Positions 1 through 7,251 of a stretch of 48,928 nucleotides of DNA are shown in pieces. Under the pieces are notes generated by a model. The model was given only the letters and a program-made list of their open reading frames with translations. It was not told the origin of the DNA and did no database searches. The DNA comes from Frateuria sp. Soil773. GTDB lineage: Bacteria > Pseudomonadota > Gammaproteobacteria > Xanthomonadales > Rhodanobacteraceae. Where the stretch lies: contig NZ_LMSL01000039.1 of assembly GCF_001428405.1 (NCBI RefSeq), positions 124,237 to 173,164 of the forward strand. Direction: 5' to 3'. Every line of letters starts with the position of its first letter. Position 1 is the first letter of the stretch. The position numbers and the translations under genes were made by a program.

Positions 1-9
1 CCAAAGGCA

Positions 10-54
10 CTGGATCCCAGCTCTTGCTCCCTTTCGGGGTTCGCCGGGATGACG
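10..54. repeat. Palindromic dispersed repeat, copy A (half element)
   Basis: The stretch starts CTGGATCCC and ends GGGATGACG, the right half of the palindromic repeat found at 5303-5388, 8650-8728, 22854-23008 and 48833-48917. The loop TTGCTCCCTTTCGGGGTTCG closely matches the copy at 22.97 kb, and both copies are followed by GAACAGGCTC-type sequence. The left half would lie outside the window. Confidence 0.75.
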
Positions 55-182
55 TTTCATGGAGGGGATACCTTGAGGGCGTGAACAGGCTCTTGCGGAA
101 GATCACCTGGCACGGCGCCACAATCTCACCCTCTCGCGCACCGCTAGCCAGCACGCTGGCGCAACCCTCCCGGCGAAACCGC

Positions 183-578
183 CTAGCGGTGGAACTGAGC
201 GAACGTCACGAAATGGCCGCCCGGTTCCCGGTAGCCGATCTCGGTGGCGCCGTAAAACGTTTCGTGGCGCGGCGCCACGATCTCGCATTCCTCCAGCGCC
301 GCGGCCAGTGCGTCGATGTCGTCCACCTCCACGAACAGGCAACTGCGGTCGTCCCGCCAGTGCATGTCCGCAGCGTGCGGATCGGCCGCCAGCGCCGCGG
401 TGGTCTGCAGCATCAACTCGACTCCGCCAAGGGCGAGGATCACGAACACCGGGCCATCCTCGCCGGGTACCTCGGCGGTGACCGCGAAGCCCAGCCTGTC
501 GCGCCAGAAGGCGAGGCTGGGGGCGATGGTTTCGACGTACAGCACGGACGTGGCCTTGCGGCAGACGGGCGGCGCCAT
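183..578 (-). CDS. VOC (glyoxalase/bleomycin-resistance fold) family protein
   Basis: 131 aa, a usual length for a single-chain VOC protein. The N-terminal half has the beta-alpha-beta pattern of the family (TSVLYVETIAPSLAFWRDRL, residues about 10-29). The C-terminal half ends in the typical REPGGHFVTFAQF strand. These proteins dimerise to form a metal site for glyoxalases, dioxygenases or drug-binding proteins. The substrate here cannot be told. It lies 69 bp downstream of the AraC-type regulator on the same strand, so the two are probably co-transcribed. Confidence 0.8.
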   Translation of the reverse strand: MAPPVCRKATSVLYVETIAPSLAFWRDRLGFAVTAEVPGEDGPVFVILALGGVELMLQTTAALAADPHAADMHWRDDRSCLFVEVDDIDALAAALEECEIVAPRHETFYGATEIGYREPGGHFVTFAQFHR

Positions 579-647
579 GGCATGGCTCCTCGATGGATGG
601 AGGCGTCAGCATGCCGCCGGCAAGGCACCCCGTATTGAACGAACGCG

Positions 648-1385
648 TCAGCGCCAGCGCCCCGGCGTGACCCCGGCGAAACGACGGAACTCGCGCACGA
701 AATGCGCCTGGTCGCTGTAGCCCGCGGCCAGCGCGACGTCGGCCGCGCGCGCGCCGGGGCGTTCCAGCAGCCGCCGCGCCTGCGCGAAGCGCAGGTAGCG
801 CAGATGCTGGCGCGGGCTGACGCCGAGGTGATCCATGAAGCGCCGCTGCAAGGTGCGCAGTCCCATGCCGGTCTCCTCGCCCAGCACCGTCGCGGTCGGC
901 AACAGCCGCCGGCCTTGCAGGTGGCGCAGCAGCCGCGCCGTGTCCGAGGACGGCAGCCGCGGCAGCACCGCCAGCAGGCTCGCATCGGCGCGGGCGCAGC
1001 GGGCGGCGAAACCGCGATCCCCGCACCAGCCGTCGAGCGGCGGCCGCCAGCGCCGCGCCGGCAGGTCGTCGACGCCGATGGTGCTGTCGGTCAGCAGCGA
1101 CAGCGGCGCTCCCAGCAGGCCGAACAGGGCGCCGTGGGCGAAGCGGATGCCGAACAGGGCCTGCCGGCCGCCGGACGGCACCTCGATCGCGCGCGTCATG
1201 GTGCCGACCCAGCGCATGCGCGGCGGGCTCGCCGCGAAATCGCAGATCAGGTCGGCGCAGCCGTCGGGCAGGATGCGCCGCGCCGACGTCGAGCCGGCGG
1301 GCGCGCTGTCGATGCCCCAGTAGGCGGCGACCAGGGTCCGCAACGCGGGGGCCGGCAGGGTTTCGCGGTAGCTCATACCCGCCAT
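648..1385 (-). CDS. AraC-family transcriptional regulator
   Basis: 245 aa. The C-terminal third holds two helix-turn-helix units: TGMGLRTLQRRFMDHLGVSP (about 170-189) and VALAAGYSDQAHFVREFRRF (about 217-236), followed by the GVTPGRWR ending typical of AraC. The N-terminal half (PDGCADLICDF, about 40-50) resembles the uncharacterised sensor domain of many AraC proteins from proteobacteria. A second start three codons in (MSYRET) is possible. The downstream VOC gene on the same strand is the likely target or partner. The effector is unknown. Confidence 0.85.
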   Translation of the reverse strand: MAGMSYRETLPAPALRTLVAAYWGIDSAPAGSTSARRILPDGCADLICDFAASPPRMRWVGTMTRAIEVPSGGRQALFGIRFAHGALFGLLGAPLSLLTDSTIGVDDLPARRWRPPLDGWCGDRGFAARCARADASLLAVLPRLPSSDTARLLRHLQGRRLLPTATVLGEETGMGLRTLQRRFMDHLGVSPRQHLRYLRFAQARRLLERPGARAADVALAAGYSDQAHFVREFRRFAGVTPGRWR

Positions 1386-1495
1386 CTTGCGCGATGTCGC
1401 GCTGTCCGTGCCACGGCCGCACGGCGCGGCAGCGCAGGCACCGGAAGTTCTTTCGCGTGCCCTACACTACGCGGCCAGCACACAGGGAACCGTCC

Positions 1496-2404
1496 ATGTC
1501 CGGCCACGCCAATTCGCCGAAAGCCATCTTTCTCGCACTCGGCGCGAACTTCGCCATCTTCGTCGCCAAGCTGGTCGCCGCGGTCGCCACCGGCTCCGGC
1601 GCGATGCTGGCCGAGGCGGTGCACTCGCTGGCCGACTGCGGCAACCAGGGCCTGCTGCTGCTCGGCATGCGCCAGGCCAGGCGGCCGCCGTCCGACGACT
1701 ACCCGCTGGGCTGGGGCCGCGCGATGTACTTCTGGTCGTTCCTGGTGGCGATCCTGCTGTTCAGCGTCGGCGGCATGTTCTCGATCTACGAGGGCGTGCA
1801 CAAGCTCACCCATCCGGAGCCGCTGAAATGGCCCTGGCTGGCACTGGGCGTGCTGGTGTTCGGCATCGTCGCCGAGGGCGTCTCGATGCGCGGCTGCATG
1901 CAGGAAGTGAACAAGGCGCGCGGCCAACAGGGGCTGTGGGAGTGGTTCCGCGAAACGCGTTCCAGCGAGCTGCTGGTGATCTTCGGCGAGGACCTCGCCG
2001 CCCTGCTCGGCCTGATGCTGGCGGCGCTGGCGATCGGCGCCACCATGCTCACCGGCAACCTGCTGTTCGACGCGCTCGGCACCGTCGCGATCGGCGTGCT
2101 GCTGATCGTGGTGGCGGTGCTGGTCGCGGTCGAGGTGAAGGCGCTGCTGATCGGCCAGGGCGTGGAACCGCGCCGCCGCGCCGAGCTGCTGACCTTCCTC
2201 AAGAGCCGCGCCGAGGTCGATGACGTGCTCAACCTGATCACCCTGCAGATGGGTCCGGACGTGATGGTCTCGGTGAAGGCGCGGATGACGCCCACCGCCG
2301 ACAACCGCGCCCTGATCGAGGCGATCAACACCGTCGAGCGCGCGATGAAGGCGCGTTTCCCGGACGTGCGCTGGAGCTTCTTCGAGCCGGACAACGCCGA
2401 CTGA
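1496..2404 (+). CDS. Cation diffusion facilitator, ZnT9-like (SLC30A9 type)
   Basis: 302 aa inner-membrane protein with several hydrophobic helices. The first metal motif is HSLAD (H43, D47) within AEAVHSLADCGNQG. The second is FGEDLAALLG, with Glu-Asp where classical CDF proteins have His-Asp, a feature of the ZnT9-like branch. The C-terminal cytosolic domain (about 230-300) has the usual ferredoxin-like CDF fold pattern. It should export a divalent metal, perhaps Zn or Mn, in exchange for protons. I chose ATG 1496 because the 34 codons upstream are not hydrophobic and do not look coding. It is transcribed alone. Confidence 0.88.
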   Translation: MSGHANSPKAIFLALGANFAIFVAKLVAAVATGSGAMLAEAVHSLADCGNQGLLLLGMRQARRPPSDDYPLGWGRAMYFWSFLVAILLFSVGGMFSIYEGVHKLTHPEPLKWPWLALGVLVFGIVAEGVSMRGCMQEVNKARGQQGLWEWFRETRSSELLVIFGEDLAALLGLMLAALAIGATMLTGNLLFDALGTVAIGVLLIVVAVLVAVEVKALLIGQGVEPRRRAELLTFLKSRAEVDDVLNLITLQMGPDVMVSVKARMTPTADNRALIEAINTVERAMKARFPDVRWSFFEPDNAD

Positions 2405-2592
2405 GCGGCCGCGGCCGGCCCCGCCCGGCCGCCCGGCGACCTTGTCGCGCGCAGAGCGGCCATCCGGCCGCCGCGGCCGCGTGCCCGCCCATCGCCTCCC
2501 TTGTCGATTCCGCGGTTTCCCGTTCGTCGCCCGGATAGAGCGCGGACGGCCGCGGCCGCATTCCCCGCTCGCCACCCGACAGGAGAGACGAC

Positions 2593-3024
2593 ATGCGATT
2601 CATGGTGATGGTCAGGGCGAACAAGGATTCCGAGGCCGGCATGATGCCGAGCGAGACGCTGCTGGCCGAGATGGGCCGCTTCAACGAGGAACTGGTGAAG
2701 GCCGGCGTGCTGCTGGCCGGCGAAGGGCTGCATCCCAGCTCGAAAGGCGCGCGGATCAGGTTCGCAGGCGGCCGGCAACGCGTGATCGACGGCCCGTTCG
2801 CCGAAACCAAGGAACTGATCGCCGGCTTCTGGCTGATCCAGGCGAAATCGCTGGAAGAGGCGATCGAATGGATGAAGCGCTGCCCCGCCCCGTTCGAGGG
2901 CGGGCAGGAATCGGAGATCGAGATCCGCCGGGTGTTCGAGGCCGAGGACTTCGGCGCCGAATTCACCCCCGAACTGCGCGAACAGGAAGAACGGCTGCGT
3001 GCCGAAATCGCGGCAAGGCACTGA
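2593..3024 (+). CDS. YCII/DGPF-domain protein
   Basis: 143 aa. The motif DGPFAETKELIAGFWLIQ (about 62-79) is the signature of the DGPF subgroup of YCII-related proteins, small alpha-beta ferredoxin-like cytosolic proteins. A good ribosome site (AGGAGAG) lies 6 bases before the ATG. It starts a three-gene same-strand cluster with an SRPBCC protein and an ECF sigma factor. DGPF genes next to ECF42 sigma factors are an established pairing, so this protein is the likely target or partner of the sigma factor at 3672. Its biochemical activity is not established. Confidence 0.9.
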   Translation: MRFMVMVRANKDSEAGMMPSETLLAEMGRFNEELVKAGVLLAGEGLHPSSKGARIRFAGGRQRVIDGPFAETKELIAGFWLIQAKSLEEAIEWMKRCPAPFEGGQESEIEIRRVFEAEDFGAEFTPELREQEERLRAEIAARH

Positions 3025-3060
3025 ACGCACCGCCATGCGCAACCACTGCAAGGAATCCCG

Positions 3061-3594
3061 ATGAATACGCTCACTGCCGTCCTGCTGCTCGTCGCCGTCA
3101 TCGTCCTCGCCCTGCTCGGCTACGCCGCGGCCCGCCCGGACACGTTCCGGGTCGAGCGCACGATCCACATCGAGGCCGCGCCCGAAACGGTCTTCGCGCA
3201 GATCGACGACTTCCGCCGCTGGAGCGCGTGGTCGCCGTACGAGAAGCGCGACCCCGCCATGAAGCGCGCGTTCGACGGCCCAGCCAGCGGCCTGGGCGCC
3301 GTCTACGGCTGGAGCGGCAACAACAAGGTCGGCGAGGGACGGATGGAGATCGTCCGTTCGGCGCCGGCGTCGCGGATCGAGATCCGGCTGGATTTCGTCC
3401 GCCCGTTCGAGGCCCACAACACCGCCGAATTCACCCTGGCGCCGCAGGCCGGCGGCACCGAGGTCCGCTGGGCGATGCACGGGCCGAGCCCGTACCTGAG
3501 CAAACTGATGGGCATCTTCATCGACATGGACAAGATGATCGGCAAGGACTTCGAGACCGGCCTGGCCGGCCTGAAGGCGGTGGCCGAGCGCTGA
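3061..3594 (+). CDS. SRPBCC (polyketide-cyclase-like) family protein with N-terminal membrane anchor
   Basis: 177 aa. Residues 3-22 form one hydrophobic helix ending LGYAAARPD. The rest fits the START/SRPBCC hydrophobic-pocket fold: the strand IHIEAAPETVFAQIDDF, then WSAWSPYEK, and a long C-terminal helix (about 145-170). These proteins bind lipophilic ligands. The anchor places the domain at the membrane. It starts 36 bp after the DGPF gene and precedes the sigma gene by about 75 bp, so an operon is likely. Confidence 0.85.
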   Translation: MNTLTAVLLLVAVIVLALLGYAAARPDTFRVERTIHIEAAPETVFAQIDDFRRWSAWSPYEKRDPAMKRAFDGPASGLGAVYGWSGNNKVGEGRMEIVRSAPASRIEIRLDFVRPFEAHNTAEFTLAPQAGGTEVRWAMHGPSPYLSKLMGIFIDMDKMIGKDFETGLAGLKAVAER

Positions 3595-3671
3595 CCGGCG
3601 CCCCCTGCCGGCGAGACCGGCCCGCGAGGCCGGCTTGCAAGGCCGGAGGGACGATGGTGTGATCGGTCGCC

Positions 3672-4946
3672 ATGACCGCCACCGACACCCATCGCACCAT
3701 CGACGCCGTCTGGCGGATCGAATCGCCGCGGCTGATCGCCGGCCTCGCGCGCATGGTGCGCGACGTGGGGCTGGCCGAGGAGCTGGCGCAGGACGCGCTG
3801 GTGACCGCACTGGAGCGCTGGCCCGAGACGGGCGTGCCGGACAACCCTGGCGCCTGGCTGATGACCACCGCGAAGCACCGCGCGATCGACATGCTGCGCC
3901 GGAACAAGCTGATCGAGCGCAAGCACGAGGAGCTCGGCCACGAACCCGAGGCCGGGCAGGACTGGGCCGACCCGGAGGCGGGCGTGGGACTGGAAGACGA
4001 CATCGGCGACGACCTGTTGCGCCTGATGTTCACGGCCTGCCATCCCGTGCTGTCCACCGAGGCGCGCGTGGCGCTGACCCTGCGCATGCTCGGCGGGCTC
4101 AGCACCGACGAGATCGCCCGCGCCTACCTCGTGCCCGAAGCCACCGTGGCCCAGCGCATCGTGCGCGCCAAGAAGACCCTGACCAAGGCCCAGGTGCCGT
4201 TCGAGGTGCCGCGCGGCGCCGAGCGCGCCGAGCGCCTGGCCTCGGTGCTCGAAGTGATCTACCTGATCTTCAACGAAGGCTACTCGGCCACCGCCGGCGA
4301 CGACTGGATGCGCCCGGGCCTGTGCGAGGACGCGCTGCGGCTGGGCCGCGTGCTGGCCGAGCTGGCGCCGGACGAGCCGGAAGTGCACGGCCTGGTCGCG
4401 CTGATGGAGATCCAGGCCTCGCGCGCCAAGGCGCGCACCGGCCCGGACGGCGAGCCGGTGCTGCTGCTGGACCAGAACCGCGCACTGTGGGACCGGCTGC
4501 TGATACGCCGCGGGCTGGTCGCGCTCGAACGCGCCGGCAAGCTGGACGGCGCGCTGGGGCCCTACGCCCTGCAGGCCGCCATCGCCGCCTGCCACGCGCA
4601 CGCCCTGGCGGCCGAGGACACCGACTGGGCGCGCATCGCCGCGCTGTACGCCACCCTGGCCCGGCTGGCGCCCTCGCCGGTGGTGGAACTGAACCGCGCC
4701 GTCGCCGTCTGCATGGCCTTCGGCCCCGCCGAGGGCCTCGCCATCGTCGACACGCTGACCGGCGAACCGGCCCTCGCCAACTACCACCTGCTGCCCAGCG
4801 TACGCGGCGACTTCCTGAAAAAGCTGGGGCGCCTCGACGAAGCACGCGCCGAATTCGAACGCGCCGCCTCGCTCACCCGCAACGCACGCGAGCGGCAGTT
4901 GCTGCGCGAACGGATCGCCGAGTGTTCGGGCGGGTCGGCGGCCTAG
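3672..4946 (+). CDS. ECF RNA polymerase sigma factor, ECF42 type
   Basis: 424 aa, much longer than a minimal ECF sigma factor. Sigma region 2 covers about 12-75 (AEELAQDALVTALERW, then GAWLMTTAKHRAIDMLRR). Region 4 covers about 120-170 (LGGLSTDEIARAYLVPEATV, the helix-turn-helix). A long helical extension of about 250 residues follows (YLIFNEGYSATAG onward), as in the ECF42 group. ECF42 factors lack a classical anti-sigma and sit next to DGPF genes, as seen here at 2593. The extension probably controls activity. ATG 3672 gives the expected N-terminus. Confidence 0.9.
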   Translation: MTATDTHRTIDAVWRIESPRLIAGLARMVRDVGLAEELAQDALVTALERWPETGVPDNPGAWLMTTAKHRAIDMLRRNKLIERKHEELGHEPEAGQDWADPEAGVGLEDDIGDDLLRLMFTACHPVLSTEARVALTLRMLGGLSTDEIARAYLVPEATVAQRIVRAKKTLTKAQVPFEVPRGAERAERLASVLEVIYLIFNEGYSATAGDDWMRPGLCEDALRLGRVLAELAPDEPEVHGLVALMEIQASRAKARTGPDGEPVLLLDQNRALWDRLLIRRGLVALERAGKLDGALGPYALQAAIAACHAHALAAEDTDWARIAALYATLARLAPSPVVELNRAVAVCMAFGPAEGLAIVDTLTGEPALANYHLLPSVRGDFLKKLGRLDEARAEFERAASLTRNARERQLLRERIAECSGGSAA

Positions 4947-5022
4947 GCTGCATGGGCGCGAGCCCTCGCGCCAGCACGGCTTCCTGCGGCAACCGGGCCC
5001 GCTCCTCCTGAAAGACCAGCTT

Positions 5023-5302
5023 CGTCATTCCGGCGAAAACCATGTCCACGGGGACGCATGCTCGTCATCCCGGGCGAAGCCATGTCCACGGGGACGCATG
5101 CTCGTCATCCCGGGCGAAACCATGTCCACGGGGACGCATGCTCGTCATTCCGGGCGAAACCATGTCCACGGGAACACATGCTCGTCATTCCGGGCGAAGC
5201 CATGTCCACGGGGACGCATGCTCGTCATTCCGGGCGAAACCATGTCCACGGGGACACATGCTCGTCATTCCGGGCGAAACCATGTTCGCGGGGACACATG
5301 CT
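5023..5302. repeat. 40-bp tandem repeat, seven copies, running into a palindromic repeat
   Basis: Seven head-to-tail units of exactly 40 bp. Each begins CGTCATTCCGGGCGAA (or CGTCATCCCGGGCGAA), continues through CCATGTCCACGGGGACGCAT and ends GCT. Copies differ by a few bases (ACG/ACA, GGG/GGA, AAC/AGC). The first 16 bases match the left arm of the palindromic repeat that follows at 5303, so the array appears to be a multiplication of that arm. All three forward frames stay open because no unit has a stop, but no gene-like start or composition supports translation. Confidence 0.95.
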
Positions 5303-5388
5303 CGTCATCCCGGCGAAGGCCGGGATCCAGCGCCTTCGCACGTTGGCCAGCCCCAAGGCGCTGGATCCCTGCTTTCGCAGGGATGACG
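5303..5388. repeat. Palindromic dispersed repeat, copy B (complete hairpin)
   Basis: A full inverted pair: CGTCATCCCGGCGAAGGCC at the left and GCAGGGATGACG at the right, with inner arms GGATCCAGCGCCTT and AAGGCGCTGGATCC. The unit could fold into a long hairpin with two short side hairpins. It ends 83 bp beyond the 3' end of the VOC gene on the minus strand and may also stop transcription. The rest of 4947-5471 holds nothing gene-like. Confidence 0.9.
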
Positions 5389-5471
5389 GGCCAGGGGCTT
5401 TTCGCAAGAGAGGCGCGATCCGGAGTTCCGCATGGAAACCATCCGCCTCCCCACGCCTGGACCGAACTCCC

Positions 5472-5864
5472 CTACCCCTTCAACTGCAACAGATCCCACC
5501 CATTCCCGTAGAGATCCTCGAACACCGCCACCGTGCCGTACGCCTCGTAGCGCGGCTCCTCGCGGAAATGCACGCCCGCGGCACGCATGCGCTGCCAGTC
5601 GCGCTGGAAATCGTCGGTGTGCAACAGCAGGAACACCCGGCCGCCGGTCTGGTTGCCGATCCGCGACGACTGCTCCTCGCCCTTCGCCTTGGCGAGCAGC
5701 AGCCGCGTCTCGCGCGAGCCCGGCGGCGCCAGCAGCACCCAGCGCTTGCCGCCGCCCAGGTCGGTGTCCTCGACCCGTTCGAAACCCAGCTTGCCGGTGT
5801 ACCAGGCGATCGCCTCGTCGTAGTCGGCGACCAGCAGGGCCAGGGCCCCGAGATGCTGCTTCAT
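5472..5864 (-). CDS. VOC family protein
   Basis: 130 aa. It begins MKQHLGALALLVADYDEAIA, the first beta strand and helix of a VOC module, continues YTGKLGFE, and ends with DLYGNGWDLLQL, the strand that normally supplies a metal-binding acidic residue. Its start overlaps the stop of the upstream MmcQ/YjbR gene by four bases (ATGA), which indicates translational coupling. The substrate is unknown. Confidence 0.85.
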   Translation of the reverse strand: MKQHLGALALLVADYDEAIAWYTGKLGFERVEDTDLGGGKRWVLLAPPGSRETRLLLAKAKGEEQSSRIGNQTGGRVFLLLHTDDFQRDWQRMRAAGVHFREEPRYEAYGTVAVFEDLYGNGWDLLQLKG

Positions 5865-6259
5865 GGCGTGTCCTTTCCGATGGCCGGCAGCGGCCCCAGT
5901 TCCGCCTGCCGTTTCTTCGCGAGCTTCGCCCGCACCAGCGCATACGAGCCGAGCACGAAGGCGGCCAGTTCGCCGGTGGCGAAGCGCGCGGGTTCGGCGA
6001 TCATCACCCAGCGCGCCCGCGCGAGGTAGGGTGCCGGCACGATGCCGGCGCGGTCGGTGAGTTCGAGGAAGCGTTCGTCGGGCACCTTCGCATAGAGATA
6101 GGCCGGCCCGCCGCCTTGCGCCGCGGTCATAGCGAACATCTTGCCGTCGACGCTGTACACCAGCCGCGTCTCCCACTTGATGTCGCGCGTGACGCCCGGC
6201 CAGTGCCCGCACAAGGCGTCGAGCTGCGCCGCGGTCAAACCCCTGCCCGATCTGCCCAT
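5861..6259 (-). CDS. MmcQ/YjbR family protein
   Basis: 132 aa. The segment WPGVTRDIKWETRLVYSV (about 20-37) followed by KMFAMTA is the family pattern (a CyaY-like fold with a conserved Trp and Lys/Arg). The C-terminal helix ends LAKKRQAELG. Family members are annotated as possible DNA-binding proteins, but no activity is established. It is the first gene of a two-gene unit with the downstream VOC gene. Confidence 0.85.
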   Translation of the reverse strand: MGRSGRGLTAAQLDALCGHWPGVTRDIKWETRLVYSVDGKMFAMTAAQGGGPAYLYAKVPDERFLELTDRAGIVPAPYLARARWVMIAEPARFATGELAAFVLGSYALVRAKLAKKRQAELGPLPAIGKDTP

Positions 6260-6471
6260 CTGCCTCGCCCACGCTCCGGATCAGCTCCGCATTGTGGATC
6301 GGCCGGCCGCGCCTGTCTGCCACCGACAGGCCGGCAGGTCCGGTTGCGCTGCAATATCGCGCCGTCACGGCCTGCCCACGACCGGGCGAACAAACTGCGT
6401 CACTACGCCGCGCCGTGCGCCTCAACGACGGGCATGCCATTCATGCTGCAGCGCAAACAATACGCTAAAGT

Positions 6472-7074
6472 ATGGACATGCTCACGAACGCCATCTCCGC
6501 CAGGCCCGCCATGTTGCCCCCACGCAGCAAGGATCGTTTCCTCCGTCCCCGCCCGTCCTCGACGCCGCGCGGCGAGACGGTGCAGACGCGCGACGGCCGC
6601 AGCCTGACGCTGCGCCCGATCGAGCCGGGCGACGTCGCCGCGATGCAGCGCTGCTTCACCCGCCTGTCGCCGGAAGACATCCGCCGCCGCTTCCTGCACG
6701 CGATGTCCGAGCTGCCGGCGCCGATGGCGCAGCGGCTGTGCCAGATCGACCCCGCCTGCGAAACCGCCTACGTGCTGATGGACGAATCGATCAGCCCGGC
6801 CGAGATGCGCGGCGTCGGCCGCATCTACGTCGACGAGGCGGCCGACAGCGCCGAATTCTCGGTGCTGGTGGAGCACGACTGGTCCCGGATCGGCCTCGGC
6901 GCCCTGCTGATGCAGCGACTGGTCGACGACTGCCGCCGCCGCGGCCTGGCCGAGCTGTGGGGCTACGTGCTGCTGGAAAACCGGCCGATGCTGCAGTTGT
7001 GCAAGGAGCTCGGCTTCACCCGACGGATGATTCCCGACGAACCGGGCACGGCGCAGATCATCCTGCGCCTGTAA
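6472..7074 (+). CDS. GNAT-family N-acetyltransferase
   Basis: 200 aa. The GNAT core is residues about 42-200: LRPIEPGDVAAMQRCFTRLS opens the fold, VEHDWSRIGLGALLMQRL carries the acetyl-CoA binding turn (R/Q-x-x-G-x-G/A variant, IGLGALL), and LLENRPMLQLCKELGF is the closing helix. It resembles the acetyltransferase domain at the end of PatZ-type protein acetyltransferases, but that domain stands alone here. The start could be ATG 6472 or ATG 6478. The gene is monocistronic, 178 bp before mfd. Confidence 0.87.
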   Translation: MDMLTNAISARPAMLPPRSKDRFLRPRPSSTPRGETVQTRDGRSLTLRPIEPGDVAAMQRCFTRLSPEDIRRRFLHAMSELPAPMAQRLCQIDPACETAYVLMDESISPAEMRGVGRIYVDEAADSAEFSVLVEHDWSRIGLGALLMQRLVDDCRRRGLAELWGYVLLENRPMLQLCKELGFTRRMIPDEPGTAQIILRL

Positions 7075-7251
7075 CGGGCACGCACGCCCGCGGAAGCGGC
7101 TGCGGCCGCCGTTGCCCGATGACGGGAACGCAGCCGCCATCGCCGCTGACGCCGATGCGGCATGCCCGCCCGATGCGCCGCGCCTATCGCGCTACACTTG
7201 CCCGCTTCCCCGGCGCGGCCTGACGTTCGCGCCCCAAGCGCCAGCGTCCCC

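Noticed and set aside
1786-3810. A 674-codon minus-strand open frame across the transporter and DGPF genes
   Set aside because: It overlaps three well-supported plus-strand genes and shows no motifs.
5023-5302. A possible CRISPR array, because of regular short repeats
   Set aside because: The units are head-to-tail with no unique spacers and match a palindromic repeat arm.
5042-5511. Open frames in all three forward frames across the 40-bp repeat
   Set aside because: The repeat simply lacks stops, and 40 is not a multiple of three, so the frames encode the same peptides in rotation. There is no ribosome site or composition signal.
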